A stretch of 64,000 nucleotides of DNA, taken from positions 1 through 64,000 of the forward strand of contig NZ_SNZA01000006.1 of assembly GCF_004363305.1 (NCBI RefSeq). Reading direction: 5' to 3'. This stretch comes from Marinomonas communis. Its GTDB lineage: Bacteria; Pseudomonadota; Gammaproteobacteria; Pseudomonadales; Marinomonadaceae. The translations under genes and the position numbers were made by a program. Below, piece after piece: positions 18,485 to 27,861 of the stretch. Within the stretch, counting starts at the first letter, position 1; the number at the start of each line of letters is the position of its first letter. The notes under the pieces were generated by a model, which did no database searches, was not told the origin of the DNA, and was given only the letters and a program-made list of their open reading frames with translations.

Positions 18485-18608
18485 GCCTCTCTAGCTATTC
18501 TTTTCTTCTATCTCTATTTTCTTGTTTCACTCTGAATTTTTAAACCGTGTATCTTCTACCCTTTGCCGTGTAGAATAACCAAACCCATCAATTATTGAAT
18601 TTTAAATA

Positions 18609-20039
18609 ATGCTTGCAGGTTTTAGGTCTTTGGTTCGTAAAGCGACGTCCTTATTTGGCTCAGACGAGTCTCAACAACTCCCTCTTGAAATCCCAAGAGA
18701 TGATCATTCTTTTTCTCGAAAGAACATTAGCCCCAATGCGCTAAAAGTTCTTTACCGCCTCCACGAAGCAGGTTTTGATGCTTACCTAGTTGGCGGCTGT
18801 ATTCGCGATCACTTAATCGGTATCGAACCAAAAGACTTTGATGTGGTAACCAATGCCACACCAGAAGAAGCCCACGCACTGTTTTCCAACTCTCGCTTGA
18901 TTGGACGTCGTTTCAAGCTGGTGCATGTCACCTATGGTCGTGAAATCATTGAAGTGTCTACGTTTCGCGCCAACAGCGCTGCACAAGCCGAAGACACCGA
19001 CAAGCGCCAATCTTTGAAAGGCAAAGATACCGCTCGTTCATCCCATGGCATTATTTTGCGCGATAACGTGTACGGCTCGATTGAAGAAGATGCAGAGCGT
19101 CGTGACTTCACCTTCAATGCGCTCTACTACAACATTGCCGACTTCTCTATCAACGACTATTGCGGCGGTTTAGAAGATATCGACAAGCGCCAAATCCGCA
19201 TCATCGGAGATCCGCGACAACGTTATCAAGAAGACCCTGTCAGGATGCTACGTGCCGTGCGCTTTGCCGCAAAACTTAACTTTGATATTGAAGCCAATAC
19301 GGCAGCACCGATCAAAGAGATGGCACACTTACTGGATCACATTCCACCTGCTCGCTTATTTGAAGAAGTTTTAAAACTCCTCGGCAGTGGTTATGGTGTA
19401 AAAACCTTCCAGCTATTACGCGAGTATGGGCTATTTAAATATTTATTCCCTGACACAGACGCGCTACTAAACAGCGGTTGGCAGCGTAAAGACATCACAC
19501 CGGATGCTTTCATCCTACAGGGACTGTCCAATACAGATACTCGTATCCAAGGTGGAAAGAGTACCGCGCCCTATTTCTTATATGCCATCTTAATGTGGCC
19601 AAGCGTGGCATTACGTCACGAAGAGTTTTCTAAACAAGGGTTGCCAGAGCTTCCAGCGTTACACCAAGCTGCCACCATGGTGCTCGACAACCAAGTAGCT
19701 TCCACTGCGATTCCACGCCGCTTCTCAACACCTATGCGTGAAATCTGGGATCTACAGTTCCGTCTACCCAAGCGCTACGGCAAACGCGCCTTTACGTTGC
19801 TACACCATCCGCGTTTCAGAGCAGCTTTTGACTTTTTATTGATCCGTGAGCAAAGCGGTACAGATTTAGGCGGGCTCGGCACTTGGTGGACAGAATTCCA
19901 AGAAGCGCCTGACAATCAACAACGTGATCTCGTCAATCAAGCTGACGGTCGTAAGAATGAGGCCAGCAAACCCAAACGACGCCGTCCACGACGCCGTAAG
20001 AGCAACGCCAAACGTCCGTCCGATTCTCAAGAGTCATAA
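18609..20039 (+). CDS. pcnB: Poly(A) polymerase I
   Basis: A 476-residue nucleotidyltransferase that adds poly(A) tails to RNA 3' ends and promotes decay. It has LVGGCIRD (GG at 62-63), the catalytic pair D76/D78 in KDFDV, RRDFTFNALYY and the RNA-binding helices (EDPVRMLRAVRFAAKL). The last 25 residues are Arg/Lys-rich (PKRRRPRRRKS), usual for the family. No Shine-Dalgarno sequence precedes the ATG at 18609. A TTG seven codons in has AGG close upstream. Weak initiation is a known property of E. coli pcnB. folK follows after 3 bases. Confidence 0.95.
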   Translation: MLAGFRSLVRKATSLFGSDESQQLPLEIPRDDHSFSRKNISPNALKVLYRLHEAGFDAYLVGGCIRDHLIGIEPKDFDVVTNATPEEAHALFSNSRLIGRRFKLVHVTYGREIIEVSTFRANSAAQAEDTDKRQSLKGKDTARSSHGIILRDNVYGSIEEDAERRDFTFNALYYNIADFSINDYCGGLEDIDKRQIRIIGDPRQRYQEDPVRMLRAVRFAAKLNFDIEANTAAPIKEMAHLLDHIPPARLFEEVLKLLGSGYGVKTFQLLREYGLFKYLFPDTDALLNSGWQRKDITPDAFILQGLSNTDTRIQGGKSTAPYFLYAILMWPSVALRHEEFSKQGLPELPALHQAATMVLDNQVASTAIPRRFSTPMREIWDLQFRLPKRYGKRAFTLLHHPRFRAAFDFLLIREQSGTDLGGLGTWWTEFQEAPDNQQRDLVNQADGRKNEASKPKRRRPRRRKSNAKRPSDSQES

Positions 20040-20042
20040 ACA

Positions 20043-20531
20043 ATGAATAATGTGGTTTATATTGGCCTAGGCAGTAACCTAGATAATCCTTTAGCGCAGT
20101 TAAAAAGCGCCATTGAACAGCTATCAAATCACCCAAGCATTGCAAACTTTCAAGTTTCAAGCCTTTATGGCAGCAAACCGGTTGGCCCACAAGATCAACC
20201 GGATTACACCAATGCTGTAGCTCGATTTGAAACCACACTCGATGGCATCGCGACGCTCGACCTTCTGCAGAGCATCGAGCAAGATCACCGACGTGTTCGT
20301 GAGCGCCACTGGGGGCCACGTACTCTTGATCTAGATATCTTACTGTTTAACAATGACAACATCGCCTTACCAAGGCTGACCGTTCCACACCCATTTATGC
20401 TAGAACGCGGGTTCGTGATCCGTCCCCTGCTTGATCTAGCGCCTGAAATGCTTCTGCACAATGGCAAAACCGTGGCAGAGCACGTTAGTCAACTTGATAC
20501 CAGCGACTTGGTATTAATCAAAGAAGAATAA
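20043..20531 (+). CDS. folK: HPPK, 6-hydroxymethyl-dihydropterin pyrophosphokinase
   Basis: A 162-residue HPPK that transfers pyrophosphate from ATP to the pterin in folate synthesis. Family signature RHWGPRTLDLDILLF is present, with the magnesium-binding D96 and D98, and the N-terminal YIGLGSNL. It follows pcnB by 3 bases and precedes panB by 3, so the whole set is one transcript, as in E. coli and Pseudomonas. Confidence 0.96.
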   Translation: MNNVVYIGLGSNLDNPLAQLKSAIEQLSNHPSIANFQVSSLYGSKPVGPQDQPDYTNAVARFETTLDGIATLDLLQSIEQDHRRVRERHWGPRTLDLDILLFNNDNIALPRLTVPHPFMLERGFVIRPLLDLAPEMLLHNGKTVAEHVSQLDTSDLVLIKEE

Positions 20532-20534
20532 GCC

Positions 20535-21362
20535 ATGTACTCAGATACTACTGCGAAAAAGCCGACGCGTCCGATTACCTTATCGAAGCTACAGAAAATG
20601 AAGCAAGATGGTGAAAAGTTCACCTGTCTAACTTGTTATGATGCCACCTTTACTCACGCCATGAACCAAGCAGGAGTCGAAACCATTTTAGTCGGTGACT
20701 CTCTAGGCATGGTTGTGCAAGGTCAAGACAGTACGCTTCCAGTGTCCATTGAAGACATGTGCTACCACACCGCAGCAGTCAAACGCGGCAACAGTCACGC
20801 TTTTATTTTGGCTGATATGCCTTTTATGAGTTACAGCACCCCAAACCAAGCACTGGAAAATGCTGCCAAGCTTATGCAAGCTGGCGCCAACATGGTGAAA
20901 CTGGAAGGCGGTAGCTGGCTGGCCGATACCGTTCGCTTGTTATCTGAGCGTGGCATTCCTGTGTGTGCCCACTTAGGCTTAACACCGCAAGCGGTACACA
21001 AGCTTGGTGGCTATAAAGTACAAGGAAAGGACAAAGCAGCAGCAGACTTGATCCTAGCAGAGTCGTTAGAATTGGTGGCCGCTGGCGCAGACATCTTATT
21101 ATACGAGTGCATCCCAAGTGCATTAGGTAAAAGTTTAACCGAAGCGGTTTCGGTGCCTGTTATCGGCATTGGCGCTGGCTCTGAAACAGATGGGCAAGTA
21201 TTGGTAATGCACGACATGCTAGGCGTCAACATAGGACGACCAGCAAAATTCGTGAAAAACTTTTTGACCGAAGGACGCACGATTGAACAAGCCTTTGCTG
21301 CTTACGTTGAAGAAGTGAAAAGCGGCGCTTTCCCTGCACCAGAGCATACATTTGACGCATGA
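20535..21362 (+). CDS. panB: 3-methyl-2-oxobutanoate hydroxymethyltransferase
   Basis: A 275-residue ketopantoate hydroxymethyltransferase, the first step of pantothenate synthesis, using methylene-tetrahydrofolate. The TIM-barrel signatures are seen in [24 protein letters not shown] and HLGLTPQ. Its stop overlaps the panC start by 4 bases (ATGA). Confidence 0.97.
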   Translation: MYSDTTAKKPTRPITLSKLQKMKQDGEKFTCLTCYDATFTHAMNQAGVETILVGDSLGMVVQGQDSTLPVSIEDMCYHTAAVKRGNSHAFILADMPFMSYSTPNQALENAAKLMQAGANMVKLEGGSWLADTVRLLSERGIPVCAHLGLTPQAVHKLGGYKVQGKDKAAADLILAESLELVAAGADILLYECIPSALGKSLTEAVSVPVIGIGAGSETDGQVLVMHDMLGVNIGRPAKFVKNFLTEGRTIEQAFAAYVEEVKSGAFPAPEHTFDA

Positions 21363-22210
21363 AAACATTCCATACTGTTGCTGAACTTCGCACAGCCTTA
21401 AAAAGCGAACGCCTACAAGACAAACGCATTGCTTTTGTGCCGACCATGGGAAACTTGCATGAAGGCCACATGGACCTTATTCGTCGCGCCCGCAAAGAAG
21501 GGGACGTCGTGGTCTCCTCGATCTTTGTCAACCCTATGCAGTTCTCTGCCAATGAAGATCTAGAGCGCTACCCACGTACATTAAAAGAAGACCAAGCCTT
21601 GCTTGAAAGCAACGGTTGTGACTTTCTATTTGCCCCGTCTGCGTTAGAAATGTACCCAGATGGCAAACGCAGCCAGACTCAAATTGAAGTCACAGGCTTG
21701 TCTGATATCCTTTGTGGAGCCACTCGACCTGGACATTTTGTTGGTGTGGCCACGGTTGTGACAAAACTCTTTAACATTGTCATGCCAGACTGTGCGATAT
21801 TTGGTAATAAAGATTACCAGCAATTAAAAGTCATCGAAGACATGGTGCGTGATTTAAGCTCCAATGTTGAGATTATCGGTGTGGACATTGCCCGAGCTGA
21901 ATCAGGCCTGGCCCTAAGCTCTCGTAACGGTTACCTAACGGAAGCTGAGCGCAACACCGCAACAACGATTTATCAAACCCTTCTATGGGCGAAGCAACAA
22001 ATCCTAGAAGGTCACGTAAGTTACGCAGACATTTGTGAACAAGCTCAACAGAAGCTTGAAGCAGTGGGTTTTAAGCGCGACTACTTTGAAATACGTGCAC
22101 AACACGACTTATTAACACCATCAGAGAAAGAGAAGCGACTGGTTATTCTAGTGGCAGCCTATTTAGGCAAAGCGCGGCTGATCGACAACTTAACCGTTGA
22201 ACTGCCGTAA
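21359..22210 (+). CDS. panC: Pantothenate synthetase
   Basis: A 283-residue ligase that joins pantoate and beta-alanine at ATP cost. It carries the nucleotidyltransferase motif MGNLHEGH, the pantoate-binding FVNPMQF and KDYQQL, and ALSSRNGYL. It is coupled to panB by a 4-base overlap. panD (aspartate decarboxylase), which follows panC in Pseudomonas, is absent; pgi comes next instead, 31 bases downstream. Confidence 0.97.
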   Translation: MKTFHTVAELRTALKSERLQDKRIAFVPTMGNLHEGHMDLIRRARKEGDVVVSSIFVNPMQFSANEDLERYPRTLKEDQALLESNGCDFLFAPSALEMYPDGKRSQTQIEVTGLSDILCGATRPGHFVGVATVVTKLFNIVMPDCAIFGNKDYQQLKVIEDMVRDLSSNVEIIGVDIARAESGLALSSRNGYLTEAERNTATTIYQTLLWAKQQILEGHVSYADICEQAQQKLEAVGFKRDYFEIRAQHDLLTPSEKEKRLVILVAAYLGKARLIDNLTVELP

Positions 22211-22241
22211 TAACTCTTACACTCAAATTAGGGAGATTGTC

Positions 22242-23888
22242 ATGAGCTCACCAACGCAACACTCCGCGTGGCAAGCGCTGGCGCAACATCAGCAGGAAAT
22301 GGCTTCAGTAAAAATGACTGAGCTGTTCGCTGATGACTCGACACGTGCCGAGTCTTTCAAAGCATCCGCGGCCGGATGGACACTGGATTACTCTAAGAAC
22401 CGTGCCAACGCCAACACCATGAAACTGCTGCTTGAACTGGTTGAACAAGCGGGTATGAAATCTGCTATCCAAGGCATGTTCCACGGTGACCACATTAACA
22501 ATACGGAAGATCGTTCTGTGTTACATGTGGCCCTACGCGCAAGCCAAGCTCAAGATTCTCTAATGGTCGATGGTGTCAATGTTCTAGAAGAAGTACGCAG
22601 CACCCTAAATCAGATGGAAAAGTTTGTCGCGCAATTGCACAGCGGCGAATGGAAAGGCTACACTGACAAAAAGATTACCGACGTCGTTTCCATCGGTATT
22701 GGTGGCTCTTACCTTGGTCCAAAAGTAGTGGCTGAAGCCCTTACGCCTTACAAGAAAGACGGCATCAAGGTTCACTTTGTTGCGAACATTGACGGTTCAG
22801 ACATTACAGAGAAGTTGAAGCTGCTTAATGCTGAGACCACCGTATTTATCGTCTCTTCGAAATCATTCGGCACCTTAGAAACCCTTTACAACGCCAACGC
22901 CGCCCGCGCTTGGTGTATTGATCAAGGCGTGCCAGATGCAGACATCAAGAAACACTTTGCAGCAGTCAGCTCCAATGTCGAAAAAGCCGTTAAATTCGGC
23001 ATGGCAGAAGAGAACATTTTCCCTATGTGGGACTGGGTTGGCGGACGCTACTCACTATGGTCTGCTATCGGTCTTCCAATTGCAGTAGCAGTTGGTATGG
23101 ACAAGTTCTATGAGCTGCTAGATGGCGCTCATGCCATGGACCAACACTTCAAAACAGCCCCACTTGAAGAAAACCTTCCGGTGATCATGGGTGCACTCGG
23201 TGTGTGGTATAGCAACTTCCATAACGCTCAAACCCACGCTCTGATTCCATACGACCACTACCTACGCGCAATGCCTGCACACATCCAACAACTGGATATG
23301 GAAAGTAACGGCAAAGCCAATTTACTTGACGGCTCAGGCGTAGCAACTGACACAGGCCCAATTATTTGGGGCGGTGCCGGCACCAACGGTCAGCATGCCT
23401 ATCACCAGCTTTTACACCAAGGCACACGCCTTGTACCAGTGGATTTCATTGCACCATTGAAAACCCACAACCCTGTTGCAGACCATCATGCACAGCTGTT
23501 TGCCAACTGCCTAAGTCAGTCACAAGCACTGATGGTGGGCAAAAGCTTAGAACAAGCTGAGAAAGAGCTGCGTGATGCGGGTGCAACGGAAGAACAAGTG
23601 GCTGCTATCGCACCGCATAAAGTGATTCCTGGCAACCGTCCAAGCAACACCCTGCTAACAGAGCAACTGACGCCGTTCACTACAGGCTCTTTGATTGCTT
23701 TATACGAGCACCGTACCTTTGTTCAAGGCACTATCTGGGGCATCAACTCCTTCGACCAATGGGGTGTAGAGCTGGGCAAAGTGTTGGGCACCGACATCTA
23801 CAATCGATTAGTAAGTGATAGCGATAATTCTATGTTAGACGCTTCTACTCAAGCACTAATTGACGCGTTCAAAAAAGCTCAGTCCTAA
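22242..23888 (+). CDS. pgi: Glucose-6-phosphate isomerase
   Basis: A 548-residue isomerase interconverting glucose-6-phosphate and fructose-6-phosphate. Both signatures are visible: [12 protein letters not shown] and the C-terminal [25 protein letters not shown] and [18 protein letters not shown] hold phosphate-binding and catalytic residues. AGGGAG lies before ATG 22242; the frame is open 15 codons further into panC. It closes the dksA-to-pgi cluster and ends at a strong terminator. Confidence 0.97.
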   Translation: MSSPTQHSAWQALAQHQQEMASVKMTELFADDSTRAESFKASAAGWTLDYSKNRANANTMKLLLELVEQAGMKSAIQGMFHGDHINNTEDRSVLHVALRASQAQDSLMVDGVNVLEEVRSTLNQMEKFVAQLHSGEWKGYTDKKITDVVSIGIGGSYLGPKVVAEALTPYKKDGIKVHFVANIDGSDITEKLKLLNAETTVFIVSSKSFGTLETLYNANAARAWCIDQGVPDADIKKHFAAVSSNVEKAVKFGMAEENIFPMWDWVGGRYSLWSAIGLPIAVAVGMDKFYELLDGAHAMDQHFKTAPLEENLPVIMGALGVWYSNFHNAQTHALIPYDHYLRAMPAHIQQLDMESNGKANLLDGSGVATDTGPIIWGGAGTNGQHAYHQLLHQGTRLVPVDFIAPLKTHNPVADHHAQLFANCLSQSQALMVGKSLEQAEKELRDAGATEEQVAAIAPHKVIPGNRPSNTLLTEQLTPFTTGSLIALYEHRTFVQGTIWGINSFDQWGVELGKVLGTDIYNRLVSDSDNSMLDASTQALIDAFKKAQS

Positions 23889-23912
23889 ACTTAGGCACTA
23901 CCCCAACCTTAT

Positions 23913-23942
23913 AAAACACCAGCTACGGCTGGTGTTTTTTTT
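23913..23942 (+). terminator. Rho-independent terminator after pgi
   Basis: AAAACACCAGC (23913-23923) pairs with GCTGGTGTTTT (23928-23938) around the tetraloop TACG, followed by a T-run to 23942. The remaining 236 bases to the next gene show only a weak CAAGCA/TGCTTG repeat (24088-24109). Confidence 0.92.
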
Positions 23943-24178
23943 CATTCCACCCTCCTTAACGGCACACCACAAAGCTTTACGCAATCCCATAAAAAGCGCT
24001 TTAAACAAAGTGGTTGTTTCAAGCTCGAGAGTCTATATTTGACTTAATCTATTAAAGATTTGCTTTATAAGTGACAGCAGGGATGCTCAAGCACTAGATG
24101 AGATGCTTGTTATCTCTGTATCAATTTTCAATTCGGTCACTTGTCTATATTCGATTAGTAATTCTAAGTGAGGCGTGA

Positions 24179-26479
24179 ATGGATTTAGTCAGAAAGAATA
24201 TCTGGACAGTATTTTATCTAACCGCCACCATTTGGTTAGTATTTTTTGGTATTTCGGCTTCTGTTACTTATCAAAACATCAACAATGGATACACCGCAGA
24301 ACAAAAGAAACTCATGTCTCTGACGGCTAATTCCATACAGTCCACTTTACACCAGTATGAAGTTTTGCTCGATCTAGTAGCCAAAGAAGTGATCGCCTAT
24401 GGCGAGCTAGGTGACAAGAACACTATTCAGAAGGTAATGGATTCCGTCGTAGAAGTAGATGATTCCATGCTTGGGGTTGGCCTATTTCTTCCTCATGGCG
24501 ACGTCTATGTTGCTTCATCTGGCGTAACACTACCAAAAAATTTCAACATACTCTCTCAACCAGAAAATCGTGACAGCTTCCAACAAACACTGGAATCAAA
24601 CAAAATGGTGCTGGGGCGCACTTACCGCAGCGAAGTGTTGGACAGCATCGCATTCCCCTTGCGCAAATCTGTTATTGATCTCGATGGCAACGTGCTATTC
24701 GTACTGTCCACTGTCGTCGATATTTCGAAGGGGTTTAAATTCTTCTTCGAGGGCGAGAGTAATCAAAACAACAGCAATCTTTATCTATATCGTGGCAAGG
24801 ACAATTACTTTCAGATTGTTCTTTCCCATGATCAGCTTGATCCTGAGATATACAACTATCAGATTCCTCAAACACGCCTTGATCAGGCCTTCCGCTCATT
24901 AGAGCAGAAGAAAGGGCTGACTATTGAGGAAATTAAAGCGAACGAACTGGAAGTGATTACCTCCAGTGTGCAACCTGGCCCTAGTAGCAAAGCGATAAGC
25001 CGTTACTTATCTGAATACGATCTGTGGGCCGAAGTTAAATTTGATGACAGCTATGTTATGAGTCTGTTCCTCAAAGAGTTGCAAGTACTCATTGGAGTGT
25101 ATGGCAGCTCATTATTACTCATCTATCTGTTGTTCAGAAATGTAGCAAACAATGAAAAACGCATTAAACAAGCGTTAGAACACCAAGCTAATCATGATTA
25201 CTTAACAGCACTGCACAACCGTTTCTATTTAGATAAACAACTCGCCACGATGAAAAAGGGTGATTTGTACTATCTAGTTTTCATCGATTTGGACAATTTT
25301 AAAGCCATCAACGATGGCTATGGTCATGAAATCGGCGATCAGGTGCTGTGCTTGGTAGCAGGAAGATTAAAGTCTTTAGTCAGTCCACAAGACGTCCTAG
25401 TACGTTATAGCGGCGATGAATTCATCATTGTGGCATTTGATAAAAACGAAAGTGGTATTAATTCATTCTGTAAGGCGGTTCAGAACAACTTAGCTGAGCC
25501 AGCGTTAATCGGTGATTATCGCTTTGTACTAAGTGCCAGTATCGGCATCGCCGCTTTTCCAGATGATGGGCAAGACCTTGATGAGCTAAAGCGTTATGCA
25601 GACCTTGCCATGTATGAAGCGAAGAAAACTCGCAACACCATTACTTTCTTTAGAGAAGACTTTAAGCAAGCTTATAAATACCGTGCACAAATGGAGCAAG
25701 AGCTGAAGAAAGCTTTGCTACAAAACGAGATGTACATGGTATACCAGCCGCAAATTAGCCGCGATGGTAACTCTTTTGGGGTAGAAGCCCTAGTGCGCTG
25801 GGAAAACGAGGTCCTTGGATTTGTACCGCCTGATAAGTTCATCGCTGTTGCAGAAGCCTGCGGCCTCATGCTGCCAATCGGTGAATTTATCATTGAGCAG
25901 ACTTTCAAAGACATGAAAATGATCCATCAGGAAACCCATATTCCAGTCAGTGTTTCGATAAACATTTCTGTACGTCAGTTCCAGCATGATGAGTTTTTTG
26001 ACAAGCTCATAGAACTCATAGAAAAGCATAGTTTCATCCACTTGGAGCTTGTTCTTGAAGTCACAGAGAACCTCTTTATCGATGATGTGATTGGCATACA
26101 GCAATTGATGGAAAAAATCCGTAAAAAGGACATCCGCATTTCTCTAGACGACTTCGGTACTGGTTATTCTTCTTTGAGTTTGCTGAATCAACTGCCGATT
26201 GATGAACTCAAAATAGATAAGAGTTTTGTCGATGACATCACTACCAACAGCAACACACTCGCCATGGTGGAAGGCATCATTGCCATTGCCAGAAGATTAA
26301 ACATCACCACCGTTGTTGAAGGGGTAGAGACAGATGAACAGAAACAACTCTTAGCCGATTTGCAGTGTGATATTTTCCAAGGCTACCATTTTTCAAAACC
26401 ACTCAAAGTCGACGACCTTAAAGCGTTTATATTGGAAAACAAAGACTTGCTAACCGGCGCTAAGGGAAGCTCGCTGTAA
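24179..26479 (+). CDS. Membrane GGDEF-EAL cyclic-di-GMP protein
   Basis: A 766-residue sensor with a transmembrane helix (about 10-30), a periplasmic domain of some 270 residues resembling a dCACHE/CHASE sensor, a second helix (about 303-322), then GGDEF and EAL domains. The cyclase motif is SGDEF (411-415), which can still be active, but the RxxD inhibitory site is missing (S-P-Q-D in its place). The EAL domain keeps E536-A-L, VSINISVRQF, EVTEN, DDFGTGYSSL, IDKSF and VEGVET, so phosphodiesterase activity is likely. GTGAGG precedes the ATG. The signal sensed is unknown. It is a single-gene unit convergent with the SDR gene. Confidence 0.92.
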   Translation: MDLVRKNIWTVFYLTATIWLVFFGISASVTYQNINNGYTAEQKKLMSLTANSIQSTLHQYEVLLDLVAKEVIAYGELGDKNTIQKVMDSVVEVDDSMLGVGLFLPHGDVYVASSGVTLPKNFNILSQPENRDSFQQTLESNKMVLGRTYRSEVLDSIAFPLRKSVIDLDGNVLFVLSTVVDISKGFKFFFEGESNQNNSNLYLYRGKDNYFQIVLSHDQLDPEIYNYQIPQTRLDQAFRSLEQKKGLTIEEIKANELEVITSSVQPGPSSKAISRYLSEYDLWAEVKFDDSYVMSLFLKELQVLIGVYGSSLLLIYLLFRNVANNEKRIKQALEHQANHDYLTALHNRFYLDKQLATMKKGDLYYLVFIDLDNFKAINDGYGHEIGDQVLCLVAGRLKSLVSPQDVLVRYSGDEFIIVAFDKNESGINSFCKAVQNNLAEPALIGDYRFVLSASIGIAAFPDDGQDLDELKRYADLAMYEAKKTRNTITFFREDFKQAYKYRAQMEQELKKALLQNEMYMVYQPQISRDGNSFGVEALVRWENEVLGFVPPDKFIAVAEACGLMLPIGEFIIEQTFKDMKMIHQETHIPVSVSINISVRQFQHDEFFDKLIELIEKHSFIHLELVLEVTENLFIDDVIGIQQLMEKIRKKDIRISLDDFGTGYSSLSLLNQLPIDELKIDKSFVDDITTNSNTLAMVEGIIAIARRLNITTVVEGVETDEQKQLLADLQCDIFQGYHFSKPLKVDDLKAFILENKDLLTGAKGSSL

Positions 26480-26486
26480 AGTACGC

Positions 26487-27215
26487 CTACAGATCGAAGT
26501 TAGTTGGCATCACCACCACATCACGGATCGTCATACCACGTGGTCTTGTTAGCATAAATAAGATGATCTCAGCAATCTCTTTGGCTTCGACTAGACTACC
26601 TGACGCTTTGGCTTCGTCCAGTTTTTCTTGTGGCCAGTCATCCAGTAAAGCGGTAATCACTGGTCCTGGCGAGACGGAGCCGATTCGAAGCCCATCTTTA
26701 AAGACCTGGCGGCGAGTGGTTTGTACAAAGCAATCGATAGCCCATTTGGATGACGCATAGACGGGCTCCCAAGGGGTTGGGAAATGTGCTGCAAGCGAGC
26801 TGGTGACAATGATGTCGCCCGTTTTATTCGGTGACATATGCTTAATCACATCTCGAACGTTTTTCATCACCACATTGATATTCAGGTTTAGCATACGATC
26901 TATGTCATCAGGATCGGCATCCACTAAGTCACCACCAACATAAAGGCCCGCATTGGCATGAAAAATGTCCAGCGTCCCATTTAATCGCTCAAGAATACCT
27001 GGCATGAGGGTTTTACACGCTTGCGTATCAAGTAGGTCGATCACTAATGGAATCGCTTTATCGTAACCTGTACAAACTCGCTCTAGGGCTTTGGCATCAC
27101 GGTCCACAAGCACCACCGTGGCCCCTGCCTCAAGCAAAGCTTTTGAACTAGCCCAACCAATACCTGATGCAGCACCAGTTACTGCCGCATTTTTTCCTTC
27201 AAGTGAATAGCCCAT
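26487..27215 (-). CDS. Short-chain dehydrogenase/reductase
   Basis: A 242-residue SDR with TGAASGIGWA (cofactor-binding TGxxxGIG), VDRD after beta-2 (suggesting NAD preference), NAG (HANAGLY), and the catalytic S...YxxxK as YASSK. The product is an oxidoreductase of unknown substrate; the C-terminus (ITALLDDWPQEKL, MTRPRGMTIRDVVVMPTNFDL) resembles the YdfG/serine 3-dehydrogenase subgroup. ATG 27215 is the family-consistent start; the frame remains open for 38 more codons without similarity. Confidence 0.88.
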   Translation of the reverse strand: MGYSLEGKNAAVTGAASGIGWASSKALLEAGATVVLVDRDAKALERVCTGYDKAIPLVIDLLDTQACKTLMPGILERLNGTLDIFHANAGLYVGGDLVDADPDDIDRMLNLNINVVMKNVRDVIKHMSPNKTGDIIVTSSLAAHFPTPWEPVYASSKWAIDCFVQTTRRQVFKDGLRIGSVSPGPVITALLDDWPQEKLDEAKASGSLVEAKEIAEIILFMLTRPRGMTIRDVVVMPTNFDL

Positions 27216-27330
27216 ACCTAAACCCTTTTTTATTCTTAGCAATGTTATGTGTGCCTCTATTATCAGCCTCTTGCCCCCTAAGGTTATGCTACTAAAACCG
27301 CAAGAAGTAATGCTTTTTTGAGCACACATA

Positions 27331-27365
27331 AAAAAACGCCAAGAAGTTTCCCTCTTGGCGTTTTT
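27331..27365. terminator. Rho-independent terminator of carAB-greA
   Basis: AACGCCAAGA (27335-27344) pairs with TCTTGGCGTT (27353-27362), flanked by A- and T-tracts on both sides. It lies 20 bases after the greA stop on the minus strand. Confidence 0.9.
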
Positions 27366-27384
27366 ATACTAGCCGTTTAGATGA

Positions 27385-27861
27385 CTAGATGTGTTCAACC
27401 GTTTCGATTTCATAGACCACTTCACCAGCAGGAATCTTAATCGCAACTTCGTCGCCTTCCATTTTGCCAATGATTGCTTTCGCAATCGGTGAAGCGTAAG
27501 AGATCTTCTTCGCTTTCACATCAGACTCATCATCACCCACGATTTTGTAAGTAACCGTCTCTTCGGTATCCACATTGAACAACGTCACTGTGGTGCCAAA
27601 GATCACTTTACCTGTGTGTGGGATCGTCTTTACATCGATAACCTGTGAGTCAGAAAGCTTGCCTTCGATCTCAGAGATACGACCTTCACAAAAGCCCTGC
27701 TCTTCACGAGCCGCGTGGTATTCCGCGTTCTCTTTCAGGTCACCGTGCTCACGTGCTTCCGCAATGTCTGCGATCACACGTGGACGAACAACTGTTTTCA
27801 AGTGGTTAAGCTCTTCACGTAAACGTGTTTCACCTTCCACTGTCATCGGTACTTTTTTCAT
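27385..27861 (-). CDS. greA: Transcription elongation factor GreA
   Basis: A 158-residue factor that rescues backtracked RNA polymerase by stimulating transcript cleavage. N-terminal coiled coil (1-75, including the acidic tip [22 protein letters not shown]) and the FKBP-like C-terminal domain ([23 protein letters not shown]) are complete. The start overlaps the carB stop by one base (TAATG), so it is part of the car operon, as in Pseudomonas. Confidence 0.97.
   Translation of the reverse strand: MKKVPMTVEGETRLREELNHLKTVVRPRVIADIAEAREHGDLKENAEYHAAREEQGFCEGRISEIEGKLSDSQVIDVKTIPHTGKVIFGTTVTLFNVDTEETVTYKIVGDDESDVKAKKISYASPIAKAIIGKMEGDEVAIKIPAGEVVYEIETVEHI

Noticed and set aside
18067..18608. 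A small protein gene in the gap between the sigma54 activator and pcnB
   Set aside because: No frame of useful length with a ribosome-binding site; the content is A-rich repeats and hairpins, better explained by an RNA.
19933..20319. 128-residue antisense frame over the pcnB/folK junction
   Set aside because: Shadow of two well-supported genes, with no domain and no start signals.
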